Of a stretch of DNA of 64,000 nucleotides, positions 9,420 through 19,294 are shown in pieces. The notes beneath the pieces are model-generated. The model worked only from the letters and a program-made list of their open reading frames with translations. It did no database searches and was not told the origin of the DNA. Both the position numbers and the translations under genes were made by a program. How positions within the stretch are numbered: the stretch's first letter is position 1; the number at the start of each line of letters is the position of its first letter. Origin of the DNA: an uncultured Glaciecola sp. (GTDB taxonomy: Bacteria; Pseudomonadota; Gammaproteobacteria; Enterobacterales; Alteromonadaceae); contig CAKZLI010000016.1 of NCBI GenBank assembly GCA_937125395.1, positions 18,022 through 82,021 of the forward strand. Direction: 5' to 3'.

Positions 9420-10231
9420 TGCTTAATACATCCCAAATCAAAGCGCTACAAGCAGATGTTAAAGCTGTTGCTATTGCGGCTGGTAATGCCATTATGGATA
9501 TTTATCAGCGGGATTTTGCTATTTACACCAAAACCGATGAAAGCCCTCTAACCGAAGCTGATCTAGCCGCACATCATGTGATTGTTGATGGCTTAACAGC
9601 CCTAAGTGATTTACCAATCTTATCTGAAGAATCAGCGAATATTGCATGGTCGGAACGACAAACATGGCAAAGTTACTGGTTGGTTGACCCACTTGATGGT
9701 ACCAAAGAGTTTATTAAGAAAAACGGTGAGTTCACGGTTAATATCGCACTCATCCAACAGGGTACACCTGTCTTTGGCGTCGTCTATGCACCCGTTTTAG
9801 ATACCCTTTATTCAGGCATTGTTGGTGTTGGTGCGGTAAAAACTAAGGCTGGTCAAGCCACCCCCATGCAACCGGCCTCTAGAGAGAACGCGACAACTTA
9901 CCATGTTGTTGGTAGCCGATCGCACCAAAGCCCTGAAATAACACAATTTATTGAAGCGTTAGATAAACCAGCCGAATTGGTATCTATGGGTAGTTCCCTA
10001 AAATTATGTTTAGTCGCCGAAGGCAGTGCACATTTTTATCCACGCTTAGGGCCGACCAGTGAATGGGATACAGGGGCAGCACATGCGGTCGCATTAGCCG
10101 CTGGGGCGAGCGTAACAGAGTTATCGTTAACGAAAATTACTGCATCTGCACAAGCGCCTGAGCAGCAAACACCGCTGCGTTATAATCAACATGAATCTGT
10201 TTTAAACCCTTTTTTCTTAGTGAGTTGTTAA
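9419..10231 (+). CDS. cysQ: 3'(2'),5'-bisphosphate nucleotidase (CysQ)
   Basis: CysQ removes the 3'-phosphate from PAP (and may act on PAPS), clearing the by-product of PAPS reduction. The 270-residue protein belongs to the inositol monophosphatase fold: metal-binding Glu pair at about 70-71, DPLDGTKEF at residues 90-98, and WDTGAAHAV near the C-terminus. The ATG overlaps the cysC stop (TGATG), showing tight coupling. Its place between cysC and cysN fits a complete sulfate activation and recycling cassette. Confidence 0.94.
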   Translation: MLNTSQIKALQADVKAVAIAAGNAIMDIYQRDFAIYTKTDESPLTEADLAAHHVIVDGLTALSDLPILSEESANIAWSERQTWQSYWLVDPLDGTKEFIKKNGEFTVNIALIQQGTPVFGVVYAPVLDTLYSGIVGVGAVKTKAGQATPMQPASRENATTYHVVGSRSHQSPEITQFIEALDKPAELVSMGSSLKLCLVAEGSAHFYPRLGPTSEWDTGAAHAVALAAGASVTELSLTKITASAQAPEQQTPLRYNQHESVLNPFFLVSC

Positions 10232-10234
10232 GCC

Positions 10235-11650
10235 ATGGAACATAAAAATACATTACTTGAAAACGATATATTAGGGTATCTCGCCCAACATGAAAATAAA
10301 GACATGCTGCGCTTGCTAACCTGTGGCAGTGTCGATGACGGTAAAAGCACCTTAATTGGTCGATTATTGCATGACTCAAAAATGATTTACGAAGATCAAC
10401 TTGCTGCGATTACACAAGACAGCAAAAAAAGCGGTACAACTGGCGAAAAAGTAGATTTAGCATTATTGGTTGATGGACTGCAATCAGAACGTGAACAAGG
10501 GATCACGATTGATGTCGCATATCGATATTTTTCGACTGATAAACGTAAATTTATTATTGCTGATACACCAGGGCATGAGCAGTATACTCGCAACATGGTA
10601 ACAGGCGCATCGACTTGTGATTTGGCCATCATTCTTGTTGATGCCAGAGAAGGGGTTAAGACACAAACCAAACGTCATTCGTTTTTAGCGTCATTGTTAG
10701 GTATTAAACATGTCATCGTTGCCATTAATAAAATGGACCTGATGGAGTACAGTGAAAATGTCTATGCAAACATTAAGCAGCAGTATATTGAGTTTGCAGA
10801 ACAACTTAATATTGACGATATCCAATTTATTCCACTGTCTGCTTTAGAAGGTGATAATGTCGTCAATTTATCCAGTAATACTCCTTGGTATACTGGCCCT
10901 GCGCTGATGTCGTTACTCGAAAATATCGAAGTGCAACGGACGATTAACCGAGATGACTTTCGTTTCCCTGTGCAATATGTCAATCGCCCGAACTTAGATT
11001 TTAGGGGCTTTGCTGGCACAGTGGTATCAGGTAATATTGCAATCGGTGATGCCGTAACCACATTGCCTTCAGGCAAAAGTTCAACGGTAAAATCAATTGT
11101 TACCTTTACCGGTGAGCAACCGAGTGCCGCAGCTCAAGCCGCGATCACCTTAACCTTGAATGATGAAATTGATATTTCGCGTGGTGACATGATTGTTAAA
11201 TCTGACAATCTGCCCTTACACGGTGCGCAATTTAGTACCCACCTTGTATGGATGGATGAGTCGGCGTTGATCCCGAATAAACAATACAGCTTTAAATTTG
11301 CTACTCAAACCGTCACTGGCGCAGTCAGTAATATCGATTATTTGATTGACGTCAATACACTTGAGCATGGTGATGCGGTACACATGCAACTCAATGAAAT
11401 TGCGAAAGTCGGCATTAAGCTAACGCAGCCTGTTGCGTGTGATGCATACACTCGTAATCGCCAAACCGGTGCGTTCATCATGATTGACCGCCTGACCAAT
11501 GCCACAGTTGGGGCGGGCATGATCATCGAACAAGTGCAAGCGCAAAGCGAAGTACAACACACTCATTCAGCCTTTGAAATCGAGTTTAATGCATTAGTGC
11601 GCAAGCATTTTCCTCATTGGGGCGCTGCGGATATTACCCAGCTAAAATAG
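10235..11650 (+). CDS. cysN: Sulfate adenylyltransferase subunit 1 (CysN)
   Basis: CysN is the GTPase subunit that drives the ATP sulfurylase reaction of CysD. The 471-residue product is an elongation-factor-like GTPase: P-loop GSVDDGKST at residues 31-39, DTPGHEQY near residue 110 and NKMD near residue 165, followed by beta-barrel domains. There is no fused APS kinase domain at the C-terminus, consistent with the separate cysC. It starts three bases after cysQ. Confidence 0.96.
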   Translation: MEHKNTLLENDILGYLAQHENKDMLRLLTCGSVDDGKSTLIGRLLHDSKMIYEDQLAAITQDSKKSGTTGEKVDLALLVDGLQSEREQGITIDVAYRYFSTDKRKFIIADTPGHEQYTRNMVTGASTCDLAIILVDAREGVKTQTKRHSFLASLLGIKHVIVAINKMDLMEYSENVYANIKQQYIEFAEQLNIDDIQFIPLSALEGDNVVNLSSNTPWYTGPALMSLLENIEVQRTINRDDFRFPVQYVNRPNLDFRGFAGTVVSGNIAIGDAVTTLPSGKSSTVKSIVTFTGEQPSAAAQAAITLTLNDEIDISRGDMIVKSDNLPLHGAQFSTHLVWMDESALIPNKQYSFKFATQTVTGAVSNIDYLIDVNTLEHGDAVHMQLNEIAKVGIKLTQPVACDAYTRNRQTGAFIMIDRLTNATVGAGMIIEQVQAQSEVQHTHSAFEIEFNALVRKHFPHWGAADITQLK

Positions 11651-11678
11651 TGTGAAACGAACGTTAGGAATACGTTAA

Positions 11679-13409
11679 ATGGCGATAAGTTTATTGCAAT
11701 TACTGGTTATAGCCATCTTCTTACTCACAATCATTGCGCTGATTGTGAGTAAGCAGCGTCCGTCTATGATATTTAGTATGGCAACGTTAGCTTTATTATT
11801 ATGTCGTGCAATTGATATTGATACTGTACTCAATAACGCAACTAACAAAGGCTTAATTACTCTGTTGTTGTTATTGATCATCAGCCATGCCATCGATAAA
11901 ACCGCGTTGCTTAAACGGCTTGCCCGTAAACTGATTATTAAGGATTATTCGACGTCGTTTTTACGTTTGTTCGGCATTACTTTTGTTGCTTCTGCTTTAT
12001 TAAACAATACAGCGATTGTGGCAAGCTTAATCGGTTCAGTGAAACAAAACCAACACCATCCGGCATCTAAATTACTAATCCCCCTCTCCTACGCTGCTAT
12101 TTTAGGTGGCACGGTAACATTGATTGGTACATCGACTAATTTGATCGTCGATAGTTTTTTGATTGAAGTCGGTCATCCTGGTTTTGCTTTTTTTGACTTT
12201 ACCTTATTTGGCTTAACTGCAGGTCTTGTGTGCGGTATATTACTGTATGCATTAAAAAATTGGTTGCCTGATATTGCAACTGATCGTCAATCTGACTCTG
12301 GGTATTTACTAGAAGCCGATGTTAGTAACGATTCTGAACTGATTGGTCACACCGTAGAGCAAAATCATTTGCGCAACTTACCTGAGTTATTTTTGGCTGA
12401 AATCGTTCGCAATGACCAAGTCATCTCTCCTGTGACACCCGATGAAGTGATTTACGCTAATGATAAGCTATTATTTAGTGGCAACGTCCAAAAAATGGAC
12501 GCGTTGTCGCACATCAAAGGTTTACATTTATTTGCAGAATACAATGGCTTAATGCGAGAAGCATTGACCGAAGTGGTTATCTCTAATCGCTCTGGTATCA
12601 TTGGCAAAACATTAAAAAAAGTCGGTTTCAGAGCGTTATTTGATGCGGCTGTTGTGGCAATCAAGCGCGATGGCGAGACATTATCGGGTAAACTCGGCGA
12701 AATCACATTACAAGCCGGTGATTTTTTGATCTTAGCAACCGGTCAAGATTTTCAACAACGTAATAATATTGCCAAGCACTTTTTTATCGTCTCCGAACAA
12801 ACCATTACTCGTAAATTATCTTCTTCGCAAGATTGGTTAACTATCGGCGGTTTTTTGTCTGTCGTTGTCTTTGCGGCCTCGAGTATGGTGCCGTTAATCA
12901 TCGGATTATTGTTTTTTTTAGCGTTATTGATAGGGTTAAATGTGACCTCATACGCTGAAGTAAAACGCAATCTACCGTTGAATCTATTATTAGTTATCGT
13001 GGGTGCATTAAGCTTATCTTCAGGCCTAGTGAATAGTGGTGTGATTGAGCTGTTGACCGATAATCTGCACGGTGTTTTGCTGGACACCTCACCGTTAATC
13101 GCATTAATTGTGCTGTATGTCTGTACCTTGTTATTAACGGAGTTTGTTACTAACAATGCAGCTGCAGCCTTAATGTTTCCGTTTGCTTGGGCGTTAATCG
13201 AGATGTTGGGAGTGCCAGTAATGCCATTTGCATTAGCGGTTGCATTTGCAGCAAGTGCGAGTTTTATCACTCCCTATGGATATCAAACTAATTTATTAGT
13301 GCACAATGCTGGCGCGTATCAATATAAAGACTTTGTGAAAATTGGCTTACCCATTTCCATCCTCTATTCCAGCATCGTGATCACTTTATTAAATTGGGTT
13401 TACTTGTAA
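11679..13409 (+). CDS. SLC13/DASS-type permease with two TrkA-C domains, probable sulfate uptake
   Basis: This 576-residue membrane protein has about 11 transmembrane helices split by a soluble insert (about residues 205-365) with two RCK/TrkA-C domains, the layout of SLC13-type permeases such as the algal SAC1/SLT group. Conserved NNTAIVA and GTSTNLIVDSFL in the first half and TNNAAAALMFP in the second half are the paired sodium/anion-binding hairpins. As the last gene of the cys operon, it most likely imports sulfate; this is inferred from context. AGGAA precedes the ATG at a proper distance. Its stop codon directly abuts that of the convergent ABC permease gene with no base between. Confidence 0.88.
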   Translation: MAISLLQLLVIAIFLLTIIALIVSKQRPSMIFSMATLALLLCRAIDIDTVLNNATNKGLITLLLLLIISHAIDKTALLKRLARKLIIKDYSTSFLRLFGITFVASALLNNTAIVASLIGSVKQNQHHPASKLLIPLSYAAILGGTVTLIGTSTNLIVDSFLIEVGHPGFAFFDFTLFGLTAGLVCGILLYALKNWLPDIATDRQSDSGYLLEADVSNDSELIGHTVEQNHLRNLPELFLAEIVRNDQVISPVTPDEVIYANDKLLFSGNVQKMDALSHIKGLHLFAEYNGLMREALTEVVISNRSGIIGKTLKKVGFRALFDAAVVAIKRDGETLSGKLGEITLQAGDFLILATGQDFQQRNNIAKHFFIVSEQTITRKLSSSQDWLTIGGFLSVVVFAASSMVPLIIGLLFFLALLIGLNVTSYAEVKRNLPLNLLLVIVGALSLSSGLVNSGVIELLTDNLHGVLLDTSPLIALIVLYVCTLLLTEFVTNNAAAALMFPFAWALIEMLGVPVMPFALAVAFAASASFITPYGYQTNLLVHNAGAYQYKDFVKIGLPISILYSSIVITLLNWVYL

Positions 13410-14615
13410 TTACCTAAATAAGACTTTTTCCCGATTAAACCATTGGATACAAAAGGCTAGTAACAGTCCTGCAATTGCTGTGGTAGATAAGAAAATGGGG
13501 ATCAACGCCATATAATCCATCGTTCCCTTGATCAATTCTTTGATTGCAAGCGCCACATTCATCAGCGGTATCCAGGCATAAATGCCTTCTAATTTTATCC
13601 CAGGTAACATCGCCAATATAATCGGTATAAGCACAATAAACACCAACGGCGTCATATACCCCTGCGCTTCTTTAAAGCTTTTAGCATAGATAGAAAGACT
13701 CAGTAATACTGCGGAGAAAATGGCTACGACAGGGATTAACATGGCAAACATCAACACAAAATCAAGCGCACTGATTGCCCCCATAAATTCGGTGATCAGC
13801 TCAACCGCCATTCCTTGCGATAGCATCACCCCCCAGACAAACAAACTGGCAACTGTGACCATGGCCGAGGTTACCCCCGCAAACGCAATCGTCAAAAATT
13901 TCCCCATGACCAGCTGATTACGCGGAATAGGCGATATCAATAACGTTTCTAGCGTGCCTCGTTCTTTTTCTCCTGCCCCAATATCCGTGGCAGGTAACAT
14001 GGCACCTTGTAAGCACAAAATAAACACCATGTAGGGGATCAACCCTCCAATTTTTTCACCGATACTTTCACGTTTATCGGCCGTTGACACTTTATCAATG
14101 ACAATCGGCTCGATTAAGCCTTTTTGAATATCTTCAGCAATGCCTAATTCAATGAATGCTTGATCACGATTCGATTCGGACAGGTTATCGACAATATTAT
14201 TCAATCGACGCTGCACCATATTCAGGCCTGCATCATTGAGGTACAAGGTCAGTACATTTTGGCCAACTTTGAGTACACTATCACTATATGTGTTCGGTAT
14301 AACCAATACAAAATCGACGCTTTCAGACTTCACTAATGCTTTGATCCCAGCCACATCATCCGCTTCTAACGCACTGGTGTTGAGTGAAAGATCATCTGCC
14401 TGACTTAGTTTGCCGGCTAAAGTCGGGGCAAATTCAGCACCGATGATGGTGTACGTAAGCACCTTGTTTTGTGCTTTTTCAATCGCTTTACCGGAAAAAT
14501 ACGCTACTCCACCAAAAATAAGAGGAAACAATAATAAGGGCAAAGCAATCATAAAAAACAAGGTTTTTCGATCGCGTAATAATTCTTTAATTTCTTTTTG
14601 AAATACTAACCACAT
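13410..14615 (-). CDS. ABC exporter permease, NatB/ABC-2 type
   Basis: The 401-residue protein has one N-terminal membrane helix (after LRDRKTLFFM), a large extracytoplasmic domain of about 150 residues, and five C-terminal helices, the ABC-2 permease pattern of NatB (sodium export) and related exporters. GAGEKERGTLETLLISP is the usual signature of this group. It is transcribed with the ATPase gene immediately upstream (13 bases apart). The substrate cannot be read from the sequence; Na+ export by NatAB is one known example. AAGGA precedes the ATG. The gene ends exactly at the end of the opposite-strand permease gene. Confidence 0.88.
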   Translation of the reverse strand: MWLVFQKEIKELLRDRKTLFFMIALPLLLFPLIFGGVAYFSGKAIEKAQNKVLTYTIIGAEFAPTLAGKLSQADDLSLNTSALEADDVAGIKALVKSESVDFVLVIPNTYSDSVLKVGQNVLTLYLNDAGLNMVQRRLNNIVDNLSESNRDQAFIELGIAEDIQKGLIEPIVIDKVSTADKRESIGEKIGGLIPYMVFILCLQGAMLPATDIGAGEKERGTLETLLISPIPRNQLVMGKFLTIAFAGVTSAMVTVASLFVWGVMLSQGMAVELITEFMGAISALDFVLMFAMLIPVVAIFSAVLLSLSIYAKSFKEAQGYMTPLVFIVLIPIILAMLPGIKLEGIYAWIPLMNVALAIKELIKGTMDYMALIPIFLSTTAIAGLLLAFCIQWFNREKVLFR

Positions 14616-14628
14616 CTCAGATTATCCT

Positions 14629-15399
14629 TTATTCGATACTGGTTAAAAATGATTGGTGTAATGACCCATCAGCTAATGCAGCAAAAGAATGCAAATCACC
14701 ATTGTATTTGGTTTTGCCTTCGTCAATAACACTGACGGTATCACACAGTTCAGATACTTCATCTAAATGATGCGTTGAAAAAATCACGGGTACTTGTTGT
14801 TGCTTTAATGTCCGAATAAATTCAATAACGGTTTGCGTCGCCATAATATCCAATCCCGTTGTCGGCTCATCTAATACCACGACTTTAGGAGTGTGAACTA
14901 CTGCACGAGCAATGGATACTCGTTGTTTCATCCCCGTCGAGTAGTTTTCACAACGGCGATCTAAAAAGCTAGATAAATCCAGAACCTCTGCCAACTCTTC
15001 TATTTTGTCAGCGATGGTACGTTTGTTCATACCATGCAATCGACCAAAATATTCGATATTCTCACGTCCAGACAAACGACCATATAAGCCTGTTGAACCT
15101 GACAAAAAGCCAATTTTTTGTCGAGCTATTAACGGATTTGATAACACATCTTCACCATCAATTAAAATTGCACCGGTATCCGGTTTTAGTGCGCTGGAGA
15201 GCATCCGCAGTACGGTTGTTTTGCCTGCGCCATTAGGTCCGAGTAAACCCAATACTTGGCCCGTGTCACAGACAAAGTTAACATTTTGAACTGAATGAAA
15301 AAAACGTCCTTTTAGACGCGGATCTTTTTTTTCTTGCTCCGACAACTTTTTCGGATTGTCGACTTTAAATTTCTTTGCTAATTGCTTGATTTCAATCAT
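14629..15399 (-). CDS. ABC exporter ATP-binding protein, NatA type
   Basis: This 256-residue ATPase powers the adjacent permease. Walker A is GPNGAGKT at residues 54-61, the signature is STGMKQR, and Walker B is VVLDEPTTGLD. A charged insert (about residues 13-32) precedes the first strand, a feature also found in other NatA homologues. I chose the ATG at 15399 because AAAGGG lies at the right distance; another ATG nine bases earlier directly abuts that Shine-Dalgarno element. The promoter is expected in the 269-base AT-rich gap shared with the divergent YIP1 gene. Confidence 0.9.
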   Translation of the reverse strand: MIEIKQLAKKFKVDNPKKLSEQEKKDPRLKGRFFHSVQNVNFVCDTGQVLGLLGPNGAGKTTVLRMLSSALKPDTGAILIDGEDVLSNPLIARQKIGFLSGSTGLYGRLSGRENIEYFGRLHGMNKRTIADKIEELAEVLDLSSFLDRRCENYSTGMKQRVSIARAVVHTPKVVVLDEPTTGLDIMATQTVIEFIRTLKQQQVPVIFSTHHLDEVSELCDTVSVIDEGKTKYNGDLHSFAALADGSLHQSFLTSIE

Positions 15400-15677
15400 G
15401 CATTGCATCCCTTTATGCTCAGATTAACCATTGAATTGTAAGACTGTTTATGTGGCATCTGACAGATTTTAAGTATTTGTGTAGGTGTTAATTACATAGT
15501 AGCTATATCTACCCAATATGCATTATGTTTAATACAAAAAATTGTTAATAAATGTGAGCAAACCTATTCTAAAGATCTAAATCGACACATTTATTCACAA
15601 TTTGTTTGTGCAATATCGTGTTTTATCAAATACTATTAAATCGAACAGGAATTTGTCTCTAACAAACAGGAACTACT

Positions 15678-16394
15678 ATGAGTAATGTGACTAACCCATT
15701 TCAAGCGTGTAACGAAGTATTTTATAAACCAGGTGGGGTCTTTGAAGCACTAAAACACAACAACAACTGGTCGTGGTTACCATTTTTTATCGTTATTATT
15801 ATGGCGGTACTTCCCAACTATCTGTATTTTACGTCTATCGATCCGGATTGGTATATTGATTATTTACTCAATACCTCGCCGGATTTTGCGGATCTCAGTC
15901 CAGCAGAACTTGACGGTATGCGCGATGTCATACCGGTTTCCTCTATGGCCACCTGGGGTGCGTTGGGCGGTATAATTGGATTTGTCGTCATTAATGCCAT
16001 TATTGCTGTGTATTTTAACCTAGTAACCAAATCAGATGAAGAGAATATCAATGGCTTTACCGATTGGTATGGTGCGACTTGGTGGATGGGGATGCCGGTT
16101 GTCATCGGTTCTTTAGTATCAATCTTAATGATCTTGTTTGCCAATGATGGCTCCGGTCAAATGCCCGTTAGTATTGTGTCATCGACGTCATTTGCTCATA
16201 TTTTTGGTATGGATATTTCTTCGCCATGGTTTGGTTTAGCCAATGCATTTAGAATAGAGTCATTGTTATCGATTTATATCGGTGCTGCCGCGATTGCTTC
16301 ATGGACTAATTTTGCATGGAATAAAAGCCTATTACTCTCAGCATTGCCAACTATTATTGTGTATGGCATTTGGGCCGTTATTACATTAGTTTAA
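15678..16394 (+). CDS. YIP1 family membrane protein
   Basis: The 238-residue product has the YIP1 pattern: a short N-terminal NPFQACNEVFYKPGGVFEAL segment and five membrane helices through to the C-terminus. Bacterial YIP1 proteins are of unknown function; eukaryotic homologues act in vesicle transport but that role does not transfer. CAGGAAC upstream gives a good ribosome-binding site. It is a single gene, divergent from the NatAB exporter and convergent with the DUF3025 gene. Confidence 0.8.
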   Translation: MSNVTNPFQACNEVFYKPGGVFEALKHNNNWSWLPFFIVIIMAVLPNYLYFTSIDPDWYIDYLLNTSPDFADLSPAELDGMRDVIPVSSMATWGALGGIIGFVVINAIIAVYFNLVTKSDEENINGFTDWYGATWWMGMPVVIGSLVSILMILFANDGSGQMPVSIVSSTSFAHIFGMDISSPWFGLANAFRIESLLSIYIGAAAIASWTNFAWNKSLLLSALPTIIVYGIWAVITLV

Positions 16395-16431
16395 ATCAGT
16401 AACAGACTGAGTCTAGGCAGGTTACTTTGCA

Positions 16432-17265
16432 CTACTTCCTAGATTCAGTGGCTCGTTTAGGTCGAAAATACGCTGTATCAGCGTAAAAATCACTATTTTG
16501 ATTGGGCCACCACCCAGGAATCCCCAGTATTGGCAAGGGTTTGAGCTTTTGAGCGAAAAACTCAGGGTCTAATTGTTTCGCCAGTATCGCGTCTAACAAA
16601 TTCGTTTGTAGACGTGGATGCTGTGCAAAGAATCCATCGGGTACCGCTACTCCGATCCATTTTGCCGTTAATCCAATATGCGGATCCAACAACATCTCCA
16701 AATTAGCATGCCCAAAAACATATGGATGTATTTTTGCTCCCCACTGCGCTCGTTGTTCGACAAAGGCTGCATGCCAAGCATGTTGTGTTAATAAGTCTGG
16801 AATAAAGGGGGAACTCTGCGGGGATGACCCAGTTGATTGCGGAGGTAAGGTATAGGCAAGGATGACACCACATTCATCAAAATGTGTAATGCGATCTCGT
16901 AATAACCCACGCGGCTTTGCGCCAAACGCATTAATGTATTGAATATGTAACTGGTTTAGCCGTTGTTTACAACGCGGAAATTGATGCCAAATACAGGCAT
17001 TAAATACATCATGCCAATTACGTCTAGTAGGAATTGAGGACGTAGCATCGATAAACCCCTCATATCCAAGCTGTGTTAGTTGAACCTGTTCTGGACTGCC
17101 CATGATGGGATCGTCAATAAACCGCATTGGAGCAGACGCAATATCATTCAAGACTCGACTATCCGGCCATGCTGTTAGCTCTGCCAAATCAATCTGATGC
17201 TGTAATGCGACAAAAGCGGGATGGGTTAAACGAGAATGAAGTTGTGTTAAAGAATCTAAAAGCAT
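16432..17265 (-). CDS. DUF3025 domain protein
   Basis: The product (about 277 residues) matches DUF3025, with the characteristic NWHDVFNACIWHQFPRCK and HFDECGVIL segments; function is unknown. It is soluble, with no signal peptide. I place the start at the ATG at 17265, which leaves a 75-base divergent region for promoters. A longer form from an ATG at 17337 is possible but would begin three bases from the divergent peptidase gene and has no better ribosome-binding site. Confidence 0.75.
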   Translation of the reverse strand: MLLDSLTQLHSRLTHPAFVALQHQIDLAELTAWPDSRVLNDIASAPMRFIDDPIMGSPEQVQLTQLGYEGFIDATSSIPTRRNWHDVFNACIWHQFPRCKQRLNQLHIQYINAFGAKPRGLLRDRITHFDECGVILAYTLPPQSTGSSPQSSPFIPDLLTQHAWHAAFVEQRAQWGAKIHPYVFGHANLEMLLDPHIGLTAKWIGVAVPDGFFAQHPRLQTNLLDAILAKQLDPEFFAQKLKPLPILGIPGWWPNQNSDFYADTAYFRPKRATESRK

Positions 17266-17279
17266 ATTTACGCCGGTCG

Positions 17280-17307
17280 TTGCATCTATCGATGGTTTGC
17301 TTATACT
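17280..17307 (+). promoter_or_regulatory. Sigma-70-type promoter for the M28 peptidase gene
   Basis: TTGCAT (17280-17285) and TATACT (17302-17307) are 16 bases apart and lie 34 bases before the peptidase start at 17341. Both match the -35 and -10 consensus well for position and sequence. Confidence 0.5.
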
Positions 17308-17340
17308 AGGACGGTATTTTACAACAATAAGAGTCATAAC

Positions 17341-19017
17341 ATGAATAAAAAATATTTGGCTGGAAGCCTAGTAGCTTGTGCTGCTATGACATTATTAGGA
17401 TGTTCTCCTGCCCCACAATCATCATCTCAAGAGACAACAAGTGTTGCTGCTCAAGCAGAACCGAACGTAGACAATTTTGCTGAAATATATGCCAGCCTGA
17501 ATGGTGATGTGCTCAAACAACATGCAAAAGTGCTCGCATCAGATGAATTTGAAGGACGTTTACCAACAACGATCGGCGAAGAAAAAACCTTAGATTATTT
17601 GATTTCAAATTTTAAACAATTTGGGGTTGAACCCGGTAATGGCGATAGCTATTTACAAGAAGTCGCATTGATGCAAATCACTGCATCACCTGATGCAATC
17701 TTACGCATAGGCGAACATGAGTTTGCCTATAAAGAAGATATGGTTGTGAGCTCTAAGCGCGAACAAACCCAAATTAACCTGACCGACTCTGAGTTAGTGT
17801 TTGTTGGCTATGGCGTAAATGCACCAGAATACGATTGGAACGATTATGCCGGCTTAGATGTTAGCGGTAAAACGGTTGTGATTTTGGTCAATGATCCGGG
17901 TTTTGAGAATCCAGACAGTGGTAAATTCCAAGGCGAAACCATGACTTATTATGGGCGCTGGAGTTATAAATACGAAGAAGCAAGCAGACAAGGTGCAGCT
18001 GGTGCGCTTATTGTTCATGAAACGGCTCCTGCATCTTATGGCTGGTCTGTAGTTGCGAACAGCTGGTCTGGTCCTCAGTATGGGTTAGTCTCGGCTGATC
18101 AAGGCGCCTCTCGTGTATCCGTTGAAGGCTGGTTAACGTTGGATGCTGCGCAAAAAGTGTTTGCATCAGCAGGCAAAGATTTTGCAGCTGAAAAAGCGAA
18201 AGCATTACAAGGTCCTTATCATTCAGCCTTAAATGTGAAGGCATCAACAACCGTTAATAACGAATTTGAAAAATCAAAAAGCTATAACGTTTTTGCGACG
18301 GTTCGTGGTGCCGAGTTACCTGATGAGCATGTTATTTATACCGCACACTGGGATCATCTAGGTAAAGATGAATCGCTAGAAGGTGACCAGATTTATAATG
18401 GATTTCATGATAATGCCACAGGTACCGCTGCGGCTATTGAAATGGCACGTGCATTTGCACAATCAAGTGTCACGCCGAAGCGCTCTGTCAGCTTTTTGAT
18501 TGTGACCGCAGAAGAACAAGGTTTATTAGGGTCTAAGTATTACGCTGATAATCCTATCATTGCCTTAGATAAGACGGTTGCCAACATCAACATGGATGCA
18601 TTGAATGTGTTAGGCAAAACCAAAGATGTTTCTGTAGTAGGTATGGGTAAATCAGACTTAGAAAAGAACTTACAGATTGCCGCAGACAAGCAAGGCCGAG
18701 TGTTAACGCAAGAAGACCGTCCAGAAGCCGGTTATTACTATCGCTCTGATCACTTTAGCTTTGCTAAACAAGGTGTTCCAGCATTGTATGCCGGCGGTGG
18801 TAATCTACCATATGATGATGCAACTGCAGCGTATCGCAAAAAAATTAATGTCGTTGTACGTGGCTGTTATCATCAAGTATGTGACCAGTATCGTGATAGT
18901 TTTGATTTTTCAGGGATCGAACAGGACGCTCGATTATTATTTGATGTAGGCTATCAAGTTGCTAACGCTGAAGCGCGTCCACAGTGGTCTAGCAGCAGTG
19001 AATTTCAACGTAAATAA
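17341..19017 (+). CDS. M28 family zinc peptidase, lipoprotein with PA domain
   Basis: The 558-residue protein carries a lipoprotein signal ending in LLGC at about residue 21, so it is exported and lipid-anchored. A protease-associated (PA) insert spans about residues 140-270, and the M28 catalytic domain follows with YTAHWDHLG (zinc His), FHDNATGTAAAIEMA (bridging Asp), AEEQGLLGS (catalytic Glu) and DHFSF. M28 enzymes with this layout are aminopeptidases, so peptide scavenging is likely. The gene is monocistronic with its own promoter upstream and a strong hairpin terminator downstream. Confidence 0.9.
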   Translation: MNKKYLAGSLVACAAMTLLGCSPAPQSSSQETTSVAAQAEPNVDNFAEIYASLNGDVLKQHAKVLASDEFEGRLPTTIGEEKTLDYLISNFKQFGVEPGNGDSYLQEVALMQITASPDAILRIGEHEFAYKEDMVVSSKREQTQINLTDSELVFVGYGVNAPEYDWNDYAGLDVSGKTVVILVNDPGFENPDSGKFQGETMTYYGRWSYKYEEASRQGAAGALIVHETAPASYGWSVVANSWSGPQYGLVSADQGASRVSVEGWLTLDAAQKVFASAGKDFAAEKAKALQGPYHSALNVKASTTVNNEFEKSKSYNVFATVRGAELPDEHVIYTAHWDHLGKDESLEGDQIYNGFHDNATGTAAAIEMARAFAQSSVTPKRSVSFLIVTAEEQGLLGSKYYADNPIIALDKTVANINMDALNVLGKTKDVSVVGMGKSDLEKNLQIAADKQGRVLTQEDRPEAGYYYRSDHFSFAKQGVPALYAGGGNLPYDDATAAYRKKINVVVRGCYHQVCDQYRDSFDFSGIEQDARLLFDVGYQVANAEARPQWSSSSEFQRK

Positions 19018-19063
19018 TCATTCTCAGGCGTTAACATAATCTTACGCGAGAAAAATAAAATAT

Positions 19064-19103
19064 AAAAGCACACAAGCTAATCCTATTTTGTGTGCTTTTT
19101 TTA
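19064..19103 (+). terminator. Rho-independent terminator after the M28 peptidase gene
   Basis: AAAAGCACACAA (19064-19075) pairs with TTGTGTGCTTTT (19088-19099), with a 12-base loop and a continuing T run to 19102. It cleanly separates the peptidase gene from asnB. Confidence 0.85.
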
Positions 19104-19294
19104 TATGTCATGCTTAAATATACTTGCAATTTCTACGTAAAATGGCACAGTGACCACCTGTAGCGGTAAAATAAAAAACAACAAACATCGCACAATTATA
19201 ATGCACCTCCCTCTCTTTTTTATTTGTATAAGAATTCAGAGAAACGACAGACCGTGTAGTTATTTAAAACTAGTCAACAGAGAGAACCAATTAT

